From NCBI RefSeq assembly GCF_018130785.1, contig NZ_JAFCJT010000001.1:682001-746000 (forward strand): a DNA stretch of 64,000 nt, read 5' to 3'. The stretch is from Bradyrhizobium liaoningense (GTDB lineage: Bacteria > Pseudomonadota > Alphaproteobacteria > Rhizobiales > Xanthobacteraceae). Shown here in pieces: positions 54,401 through 58,266 of the stretch. The notes below the pieces were generated by a model, which worked only from the letters and a program-made list of their open reading frames with translations, did no database searches and was not told where the DNA came from. A program made the position numbers and the translations under genes. The stretch's first letter is position 1, and each line of letters opens with the position of its first letter.

Positions 54401-56117
54401 CGGTCTCCGTGGCATGCGCGGAAATGGTGACATCGCCGCGGCCGTTGATGTCGGCATGGCTGTTGATGTTGATGGTCGCGGTGGCGCTTGCCGCGACATA
54501 GCCGCCATTGAGCCCGAGCAGCGAGGCGGCAAGCGTCGAGCCGACAAGCGCGAAATCACCGGCCACCGAACCGTTCAGGAAACTCGACACGGCCGTCGAG
54601 GTCGCACTGATCGAGATGATGCCGCCGGTGATCTTGCCGTCGACCGTGATCGACGTCGCGGCGGTGGCCTGGCCGGACAGCTTGATGTCGCTCGCCGTTG
54701 CCCTCAGCGTCACGTTGCCGTCGGCGTAGGTGGTCCCGCCGAAGTTGACCGACTGGGCCAGGATCTGCGCGCCATTCATGATCTCGATGTTCGGCGCGTC
54801 GATGATGACGTTGTTGGCGTTGCCGGTCGAATGGCCGGAGCCATCGAGACGGCGGGCATCGATCATCGCATGCGCGGCGAGCGTGATGGAATGATCGGCC
54901 TGGATGAGGTAGTCGGCACCGGCGCTGAGCCCGGCGAGCGCATTCACGATGGAGCTGTTCGACAGCGTCACGCCGGTGTCGCCCTGAGCGGCATCACCCA
55001 CGACCACGTCGGTCGGGTCGATCAGCAGCGTGCCGGCCTTGCCGTTGTCCGCACTGAGATCGACCTTGATGCCTTTCCCAATGTCGATGATCCCGTGCGC
55101 GCTGAAGTCGACGAGACCGGCATTGCCCGTCTTCGCGCTGGCATCGAACCTGGCGCCGCCCGCGACGGTCAGGTTCTGCGCCGCCTTCAGGCGGATCTCT
55201 CCGGCATTGCCGTTTGCGCTTGCGATGTTGAGATTGGCCTTCTTGCCGACATCGATGCTGTTGCCGGCCTGAACCGTGATGTTGCTCGGCGTCGCGCTCT
55301 TGCTCTGCGCGGTCAGGCGCCCGTTGATCCTGGCATTGTTGACGGCGCCGATATGGATCGAGCCGTTGCTCACGGTGATCGCGCTGGCGCTGCGCAGGCC
55401 CTTCGAGTTGACGGAGGCTGCGAATTTCGCGGCGTGATCGAGATTGGCGATGTCGCGCTGGCTGGCGCCGCCGACATAGACGTTCTGCCCGGTCAGGCGC
55501 ACGCCGTCCTGGGCATTGACCCGGCCGTAGATGCGGATGTTGCCGTCAGGCGAGACCGGGAACGAGCCGGCCATCAGATTGCCGACCGCCGATTGGTTGA
55601 TCTGCCCACCCGCGCCGATCAGGCTGTCGGTGAATTCGCGCGTCGGCGTCGAGACGTTAAGGCTGCCGACGTTCACGGTGCCGGAACGGCCGACCACGAA
55701 CCCCTTGGGATCGGCGAAATAGACGTTACCGCCGATCGCACCATTCATGTAGGAGTTCAGCGTGCCGTTGACGTAGACCGGGGCGTCGCGAACGATGTTG
55801 ACGAGGTTCTTCGTGCCTGTCGGCAGTTGCAGATTGACGGTGTTGCCCTGCCCGACGCTGAACTGCGAGAACGAGTTGAAGGCGTTGTTGCCCGAGACCG
55901 TCGACGTCGTGACGTTGGTGACGCTGCCGGAGGTCTGAAGGCTAGTGCCGGTGCGGCCGTCCGGCGTGATCACGTTCGCCGTCTGCGCCTGAACGCGGAC
56001 GCTGAACACCGGCAGGAAGACCATCTGCATCGCGCAGAGCAACGACATCGAACGGAAGCGCGCCAGCCCCCGCAGCGTCAGCCCGTCATCGTCTCGCGTC
56101 GCAGATGGTCGGCGCAT
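39468..56117 (-). CDS. Giant two-partner secretion adhesin (TpsA, filamentous haemagglutinin / LktA type)
   Basis: 5,549 residues in one uninterrupted frame. The N-terminus has a long signal (MSLLCAMQMVFLPVFSVRVQ then AQ, with 23 residues before it). The TPS domain follows, with NAFNSFSQFSVGQGNTVNLQ, YVNGTLNSYMNGAIGGNVYF and ADPKGFVVGRSGTVNVGSLN. The rest is Gly/Ala/Ser/Thr/Asn-rich and fits a right-handed beta-helix fibre. A less repetitive insert lies at about residues 3,300-4,050, and tandem repeats at the C-terminus. Cysteines are few and occur in six pairs (970/975, 1557/1568, 3528/3529, 3634/3638, 3973/3974, 5443/5444). Probably a surface adhesin or biofilm factor exported by the downstream TpsB; contact-dependent toxin modules were not seen at the C-terminus. 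Confidence 0.93.
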   Translation of the reverse strand: MRRPSATRDDDGLTLRGLARFRSMSLLCAMQMVFLPVFSVRVQAQTANVITPDGRTGTSLQTSGSVTNVTTSTVSGNNAFNSFSQFSVGQGNTVNLQLPTGTKNLVNIVRDAPVYVNGTLNSYMNGAIGGNVYFADPKGFVVGRSGTVNVGSLNVSTPTREFTDSLIGAGGQINQSAVGNLMAGSFPVSPDGNIRIYGRVNAQDGVRLTGQNVYVGGASQRDIANLDHAAKFAASVNSKGLRSASAITVSNGSIHIGAVNNARINGRLTAQSKSATPSNITVQAGNSIDVGKKANLNIASANGNAGEIRLKAAQNLTVAGGARFDASAKTGNAGLVDFSAHGIIDIGKGIKVDLSADNGKAGTLLIDPTDVVVGDAAQGDTGVTLSNSSIVNALAGLSAGADYLIQADHSITLAAHAMIDARRLDGSGHSTGNANNVIIDAPNIEIMNGAQILAQSVNFGGTTYADGNVTLRATASDIKLSGQATAATSITVDGKITGGIISISATSTAVSSFLNGSVAGDFALVGSTLAASLLGLNGGYVAASATATININSHADINGRGDVTISAHATETASDPAVASTLLGSLTPVAAGVVVGKIDGTATTNVASGATVNAGGNLEIKALNDATIAISALAASTSAQIVPTVAYSTGSVTTTANVATGAHIAAGTVNTSGSTLKVRAINNNSFSTSATSVAAPGTGASGAVGGAFAISDITTSATATLGASLGTDTANRMNGSVLVEATSDTTLNSTMASSIAGLPALIAAIERGLRAVTAPTSIIRDHMGSLMPLSFDFKVAGALSLANSTQSATAAIAQNPSGGAPSIYASGNVAVASNVIDRGVRSNATSSAITKDPVSGESTAISAAVAWGNFTHNSNAYIGGGTLVNAANIAVDATTELPITITWLKWDGLGAVLSHLNGNLGVGGNILTSYANATADAGDTIGIAGSLNHFVVNNNTTAWVAGSASLTATCATAACGSGTGWSVGMDNGDVHTYNASLQIAATTTTASIDAAGNVGTLGFLFGNTSGGSSVGGALNLVQFNTNTIAGVSDRATLRAADDIAVNAITSDQFVAVAPSSGKAAGTLALNGITSLGFLNNTTHASISSQATVYAPTVGILAQQDLSVVTLSGAMSYNGSGGSAVGLSVAYLGANTDTSAYIGDNHSDIRPGVFSANDPFAGTSGGSGAVNVDNLTLSATTSGRITAAAVAAAVSDPASSSFSDKAGAAGAASTGGTAGVTTAAGKIGSTSGSSTSGFSLDLAGSSSVSDVSLGTSAYIRNTTVNKYTTTGAVLTNTIVQALNDTMLNNGSGSAALNLAGGSATGAAIGGAIAAAMSDNATLAYIYGTTMNNQSSVTVQALNGGSETVVAIGVAGSKSNAASLSASVGIITDSANAYIESSTITGQASGVNRALEVDAYQTTNIAIGGGSLYISGGQAGVGIGLTYASIADPTGGNATDAHIRSTAISNYDSLLVMADSASVIAAGAASGGGGASANGLAGAIVVSEITPTTTAYINSGATVNINVGRVTVLADSGAVSALDTALGNLVKKSNNNHLATDTCTVAGGTGGQNCIDFSAAALNDGTGNGPGASIVSVAGLIQAGKNNVGASIVYNTIATTHSAYIANVLMTAGSNGNVSVSAVDSSKIQAVTIGFGLATGQFAGVGGTTISSIANTVSAAIGNNLSSATQSSVTAKNISVNATDNSSITGTAAIAGASTQGSAAGLALVYSSIANNVSAGVTGSKLTASGNVAVGANSNASISTVAVGIAMSSQVGLAGSVATNLMGTNVTASITAAGTNGINGADVTATNNVGVTAGNNDKAAVFAGAVSISKGAAGGAGSLVTNQITGTTAAYISGANTKVDALGTSSTDTLSVNSGTLAHAFDLGTAHAPTDTTPDLTETQDTVRGLAVVASSHQAVVTNVASVAASSGISIMINPITNVMSGQTRAYIDSASIDTRLTSSTLAPQIEVAASSFSYSGAFGAGIVAPTGNGGGGATIISTTMQRGTFAYITNATVGGVQSSSATVGAVTVKANAEQDASSIAIGFNTGSVGLNVFQATTEAYVDGGALTAASLTVNANNNTGIFSANGSGAYGSQAAIGAAFLVQVSSNRTEAYVGDEFHYQGNGAAHTTALNLSGALDVEAKTKNRFEAYAIGGALSTGTAAIAGMANIEIANNTTIAGVYDTTLQSVTGGAAGAVTINANEDVAIKEIAGALAVGASGAGVGVGAAANVIVFKSRTVAESWNSNLNSSGAINVNALSTKEVLSYAVTAGIGGSVGIGATVGVIIIGTNTADADTQGQQTGQLNQGNNGTIASVNSGTNNSHGSGAVASGTAGNPNSANVSSTYDVSNVLSGGNDAVVAQIAGGNVIGTQVNVSATSANAAKMYLLGAGFAKNVGIGAGIGYTSVNSTVLANLSDYGRDGSGVLVAADTRLAVTAPVVTVAAVVKDAATGPYAGKTIDTEAIAGGAALYFGAQAAVAVGNVSNSVVALLGGQITGASGTGNGAAVMAQDSTTQVVFTGGVTGGAVAVGASVATASRTSSVAARVLNGSTVNVATLAVGASGAGTLTTTATALGGGIVAGVGADAEAHENSSVLAEIGSSASITTSATGVGTLVSASITPNLSSEAIGVSVGGAAVGVAIAKSTVGATVTADVGDNVSFSGGALAVTAMALVPTSGTTTWAKALAGGGGSLIGAQGSLAVASENATVNAYGGTGIVLPNANVTIAAENDSAQYAEGTGLSTGFLALGATVAQTSSSAHTYAYLGAPADMDNLNHENYTGILRITATGADTNVSNATVGAGGTYAGAAAVATTSSTAVTNARFDGGTADDTLYFGGLRINAIHTTNYAASGDAYQASTAGVSAGKAQNDVDSTTTAEIGTHLIINSAGGNMVVIANDIVNQGGGGARSGSGGSFSGAAALSTSTVTQHVNTNIGAGTVLSLNGDPQTSAAFINIEAYNTLNTNDTASLATASFFAGGGAESNMTANATLAVNINARELFSVGKIYIGTAAKMAAANNANASLYGAIAGVGASTNSWVHANQSVNVGDNAKIAAWRDITIYAGLAGDGTVFSSVQATATTVVYNNTAIPISTLYRGTANADDTTSLTLAPTSSVLGARDIYLGATQGQVTAAGNGSNYNPYLDIFSAKNSDNHSHTSGTGDVALNGLVVAGVNNDLTITIELGATAPTLSTTSPYSSLTNGSSSVLEYVSDVNHFSPVMSWNHQTVQYAVVGNFNPYQLVVNQLATLTGLTEAQVRSQLAAATPTAPATMSPSGTDATGDIQRQIDTLIKQAPFTSDAPGNAFAFGDILVSAGNVSILAQKLTGNSGTNPAAPAVIARSSPLIKIENKGLDFMSLGNLTVTDVTGGNITYRQIDHVDPDSHSNVTFTAMPSATPVIDVSATYNRLDPDSGQGIDQNGNVLTRTPDIYFNGAVNNANGLLKIINNLGSVVASQSLSAATVQIVVPKGTFTFLGGIGSFYDSGSAVTSQWATTENRPEDTLTAVMTAATYLGAYGDYYTAPHIASGTDHPYFYYCCTDGSHGVYQPVGNADASTIFTARMLMTYYDGTSLYSSIFLPVGRGTPGNTSTPDAGSVPDVPTLKIIEGQSQDSTNVVLAQWKKTTYDGRNVYTDSGPYKTPFNCASDCDSSGFFQVINIQPDAITPKTADAPATATATRTISGQAVIISASVININGTIQAGSSSNYSVNIGAAAYDAIYGSNGLKNRNGGADFAAAQANARNGVYYDISGSVTASASGDAKIGVRYNALTDQLILNGVAQGAGGYVYLNGKIISTSTDSTQTQGNIEIKGGAGTVTVNNTSGLQLVTNTINTSVTAQSVVEIVDQLKGKTTWWVYDPKAASSQQVSRYETNSVTAAAIDPSMLTARTGTAGVQYATQENMLYQWVDTATLDRLPTSTQFDYGWSFTPNQVTGENWTRSTNLVSGTQSSNYQKVTTATGSYHWAGGVNPDGSPVGLNTHSNACCGADAQYNWYQAIYDHLTLTLTNTVKASNPINIKFIGGSSSDVVVNSTSGIVINGSINNQQGATTLAATGANSSITVGANANNPVISGTSVTLRGDGGIGTLGTTKAPVQVQLYGGSLTASSIDRDIAISAIGALSINQVKVNSAGATPQGNVFLSATGDINSASAYNVATPVVIGKNIEINSTSGAIGATSAVVNGASTLTNINPLVIQATGTIQASGAVDGGVLDSASATGTYIIQSKGDLRLGTIQSTGGPVFLEAAGSDGNQASILNGRAAVGLTQAQSDHLQSVWTSLDLLSGNAATNAVNSYQSMVTSAYNDYFQLKNIAFPNGSTYNPTSVGQTVLRAQVAAKLGIDPADVTTTQMKNEATTRFLRDQFLLGKITTDELKTSLTTLLGSVPSDPLGTLFGSSLSTTLFTKLFDGVPTANQRMPSNTALQTALDAYNASYSYTLASTERVYSIITAGSQWTQSQLAYTVSSSAVGAAPPPIDENVVANVSANQIMLYAPRGSVGNSAAPQTFTFTSVDSSSLTPEQRGLLATAGPGQLTVGAVTDPTTHVTTYTVSLSQQNLVVVDNPIAISAKALTNVYLGSKNSLALGGVTANYGPITAAQANGIQVTGRGDVKLDAVNSIAANASGAVISGDIGNLTLIAEHGNVGSSSNALQIAFTDPGNDQLDQVSSAQGIYLKQTTGDLILGNIAAGNAIQFAATGSIYAEADFTDRSAIHILGADLDLRAGGSIGFNGTTFQPLQVNISGAVTGSAVGDLSLLAVTGDLVVGTSGPSGTLTAGGALTLNAARGALTINADITSGGLMQLLANRGMTFTAGTSAAPVVATSSSNGVTLVAATLSMGAYSAINAAGLISVTTTGDATIGQLNSSLSYAAASNAPSIIVTAGGVASLGAIIDNGDGQTKFVTSGAGAELSLSGSNGIGSAANRIAFNAVRLSASASAGDIYVKALTDTEASLLSAVKGSVDIIGTGGLTLDQVVAGTATGASGSFRAVTNNGSIVIGTADSSGSQTVHASENVTFKSLAATGNSGDAGNINVTADNGFILAQTVTSGGVTSQGSVSANGSATLLAATTITGNTLAATTGSGLLTASGPVNWNVLNVGTTLGVTSGQGSISFQTAQSGGTQTIHAHDNVTFNALTTTGINGDAGSINVNADNGIILAQTVMAGGVPTLGSVSAHGSARLIAAGTNTGHNLTATTGNAALSGTVVHWDNLNVGGTLDVTATAGGITVGTAISGGTQTLHAVNDVVFSQLTTTGIPGDAGDLNVKSDTGSLRGGSITANGATRFDVAGSVSFDRISGDIVKMTSSGDLTINWVSVVRELDLAADTINVRGEQIRSNPAVPLIMNITGYNGGVAKSANISIDPDSIIVNQFRVVDANFWTDAHAVTILNGYVPGQLVLTTATQQVFLNNRTLAPTNGPTLQLYQPGGVFTMSQIGNANVSNAYVVFYTDGVSATVTNYGPGHTCCYDFTGASMVRNIAVDGEGKESIETWLAKKDGGTFYLLGLSGQARLDALLTPRPVETIGSGPAVNIEGLSDLRKLRRHGQRTGRPGWKDAAVETAKPAVGRLAQAW
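40290..41200 (-). repeat. Imperfect tandem repeats in the C-terminal part of the adhesin
   Basis: Three consecutive units of about 110-115 codons begin GTADSSGSQTVHASENVTF, QTAQSGGTQTIHAHDNVTF and GTAISGGTQTLHAVNDVVF. They share AATG/TTTG-x-x-GDAG-x-[IL]NV and, in the first two, NGxILAQTV and a VxWxxLNVGxTL closing segment. The third unit is shortened. Boundaries are approximate (about 41,200-40,866, 40,866-40,512 and 40,512-40,290). They probably form a regular stack of beta-helix turns. Confidence 0.75.
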
Positions 56118-56188
56118 TTCAGATCCTCGTCATCGGCATTGGCGCCGATCCACAACCGGGTGGGGGAATGTCGTGGAAGCCTCCGGCA

Positions 56189-56938
56189 TCAGAACTGGCC
56201 GGGCGGCAGCTTGAAGATGTCGGGGCTCTTGGCGTCGGCCACGTAGAACAGCAGCAGGCTGGTGGGCGTCAGCACACGCTGGTTGTTCTCCTTGTTCTCG
56301 AACGTGCCCTGCAGCAGCAGGATCACCGAGCGATCCTTGGCATCGCTGCCACGGAACATCACGATGCCGCCGGCCACGGGCATGTTGACCGCGATGGAGT
56401 CGGGCTTGAAGCCTTCGCCCATGAAATGCGCGCGCAGGATGTTGGCGTTGGAGAACAGCTTCTCCGGCGTCATCGCCGTGTCGGTCCCCTTGGACCAGAC
56501 GGCGCCGATCTGGATCAGCGACTTGGACTTGTAACCGAACACATAAGAGAGCTCGGCGGTCCCACCGTTCGGCAGCAGCTCGGGAACGGACAGCAGCAGG
56601 CTGTGCGTCAATTCGGACGCGTTGTCCTGGGCCCTGATCGCGTCGGGCTTGGTGCTGAAGTCCCTGGTCATCGCGGCGCGGACGTCGGCTTCGTTCATGC
56701 CGAATTTGGCGGAGCGGAAACCGTCGATCGCCTTGATCGCCTTGTCGTCCGCGGCTGGCGTCTCGGCGGCCGCCGTCGACGTCGCGCCTGCGGCGGCAGC
56801 GGGCGCCGCACCGGTAGCAGCGGCTCTGGGTGCCGGCGCAGCCTTCTGCTTCGGCACCGCTCCCTGAGCCGCGAGCGGCCCGGCTGCAACAGAGGTAAGC
56901 AGGCCCACGAGGGCCGGAAGAAGATAGATTTTGCGCAT
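56189..56938 (-). CDS. Secreted protein of unknown function, first gene of the TPS operon
   Basis: 249 residues from the ATG at 56938 (MRKIYLLPALVGLLTSVAAG, signal peptide cut near LAAQG); a start six codons upstream is possible. A Pro/Ala-rich linker of about 45 residues follows, then a compact domain starting FRSAKFGMNEADVRAAM and containing GTAELSYVFGYKSKSLIQIG and VILLLQGTFENKENNQRVLT. I recognise no named family. It lies 71 nt upstream of the giant adhesin on the same strand, with the divergent promoter region behind it, so it is probably periplasmic and helps adhesin folding, export or surface attachment. This is inference from context. Confidence 0.78.
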   Translation of the reverse strand: MRKIYLLPALVGLLTSVAAGPLAAQGAVPKQKAAPAPRAAATGAAPAAAAGATSTAAAETPAADDKAIKAIDGFRSAKFGMNEADVRAAMTRDFSTKPDAIRAQDNASELTHSLLLSVPELLPNGGTAELSYVFGYKSKSLIQIGAVWSKGTDTAMTPEKLFSNANILRAHFMGEGFKPDSIAVNMPVAGGIVMFRGSDAKDRSVILLLQGTFENKENNQRVLTPTSLLLFYVADAKSPDIFKLPPGQF

Positions 56939-57234
56939 CGAAAACCTTCGAAACAAGCCTGAAACAACGCTTCAAAAATCAGCAGTTCAGCAATCGACTT
57001 CTCCGAACCGTCGTCGCAACGAGACGGAAAATGTTGCAACACCACAAGGCGTTACAGATCGTCACGGAGCAGACAAAGCTCGAAACAGCGACTCTTTGGC
57101 CCGGGTAGGAATACGGTATCGGACTGCCGAATGCTGCGAATGAACATTCATAAGCGCATTTTTTCATCAATTGTGGACCCCGCCCTTTCGCGTTAAGCAT
57201 CGGGCTTGGGACAGACCACCGTGCAAAGATTTCC
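56939..57234. other. Divergent intergenic region, no gene recognised
   Basis: This 296-nt gap separates the TPS operon (minus) from the binding protein/kinase pair (plus). It is more AT-rich than its surroundings, especially around 57,130-57,175, where GAATG-AA-CATTC and an A/T-rich tract (CGCATTTTTTCATCAATTGT) occur. Promoters for both directions are expected here. I see no riboswitch, RNA gene or credible small ORF. Confidence 0.5.
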
Positions 57235-58266
57235 ATGACCGAACGGCCTTCCGCGTTCGCGGTCGATCGCCGCGGCTTCATTCGCCTTGCTGGCACAACC
57301 GCGGCGGGATGGCTCGCGCTCGGCGCAACATCTGATCGTATGCGAATCGTCGCATCACTGACGGGATTGCCGCTCAACGACGAACTGACCAGAAGGAGCA
57401 TGACCGACAGCCCGACCTCCCGCCTGGGTGGCCTCATCGTCGGCTTGAGGCAGCGCGGCTGGGTCGAAGGCGTCAACTTCCGCTTCGAACTCCGTTCGAC
57501 CTTCGGCGGACCGGACAAGCTCAACGCCGCGGTGCAGGAGTTGCTCGAGCTCAAGCCGGACGTGATCCTGACCGGCTCGACCATCGAAACCGCCGCAGTC
57601 TTCGCCGCCACCAAAACCATCCCGATCGTTTTCGCGACCGCCAACGATCCCGTCGGCAACGGCTTCGTCGCTAGTCTCGCGCATCCCGGCGGCAACGTCA
57701 CCGGCTTCACCAACAGCTCCGCCGAAATGGGCGGCAAATGGCTTCAGCTCATCCGGGAGGCGGTGCCGGATCTCGCGCGCGTCGGCGTGCTTTTCAACCC
57801 GGCGACCACGCCCCGCGCCGGGCGCTTCTTCCTCGATTCGATCGAGCAGGAGGCTGCGACGTCCGGGGTGTCCGTGGCCCCCGCGCCCGTCAATGCGACG
57901 ACGGACATCGACGAAGCCATCAGGCGCTTTTCGGAACCGCCCAGGGCGGCGATGGTTGCGCTTGTCGACAGCTTCCTCGTGATCCACCGCCAGGCGATCG
58001 TGGCGGCGGCGGCCAAGCATAGCGTCCCCATGATCTATCCGTTCCACTACTTCATGGATGCGGGCGGACTGATGAGCTACGGGCCGACGCTGGAGGTGCG
58101 CTCGGCCGACTATGTCGATCTCATCCTGCGCGGCACCAAGGCCGGCGATTTGCCGGTGCAATCGCCGCGGAAATACGAGCTCCTGATCAATCGCACGGTC
58201 GCCCGCTCGCTCGGACTGAACATTCCATTCACGCTGCTCGCACGCGCCGACGAGATCCGCGAGTGA
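57235..58266 (+). CDS. ABC_sub_bind-family periplasmic binding protein
   Basis: 343 residues. The N-terminus carries a twin-arginine signal (DRRGFIRLAGTTAAGWLALG). The mature part is the ABC_sub_bind family (formerly DUF534): GLRQRGWVEGVNFRFELRST, PDVILTGSTIETAAVFAATK, IPIVFATANDPVGNGFVASL and the following AHPGGNVTGFT. These proteins resemble tryptophan/tyrosine-type ABC receptors. No permease or ATPase genes follow. Instead the stop overlaps the GTG of a hybrid histidine kinase, which suggests the protein presents a ligand to that sensor. Ligand unknown. Confidence 0.88.
   Translation: MTERPSAFAVDRRGFIRLAGTTAAGWLALGATSDRMRIVASLTGLPLNDELTRRSMTDSPTSRLGGLIVGLRQRGWVEGVNFRFELRSTFGGPDKLNAAVQELLELKPDVILTGSTIETAAVFAATKTIPIVFATANDPVGNGFVASLAHPGGNVTGFTNSSAEMGGKWLQLIREAVPDLARVGVLFNPATTPRAGRFFLDSIEQEAATSGVSVAPAPVNATTDIDEAIRRFSEPPRAAMVALVDSFLVIHRQAIVAAAAKHSVPMIYPFHYFMDAGGLMSYGPTLEVRSADYVDLILRGTKAGDLPVQSPRKYELLINRTVARSLGLNIPFTLLARADEIRE

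Noticed and set aside
52635..56246. Second long plus-strand open frame (1,203 codons) antisense to the adhesin N-terminus
   Set aside because: Same composition artefact; it would also run through the adhesin signal peptide and promoter-proximal gap. No start-site or family evidence.
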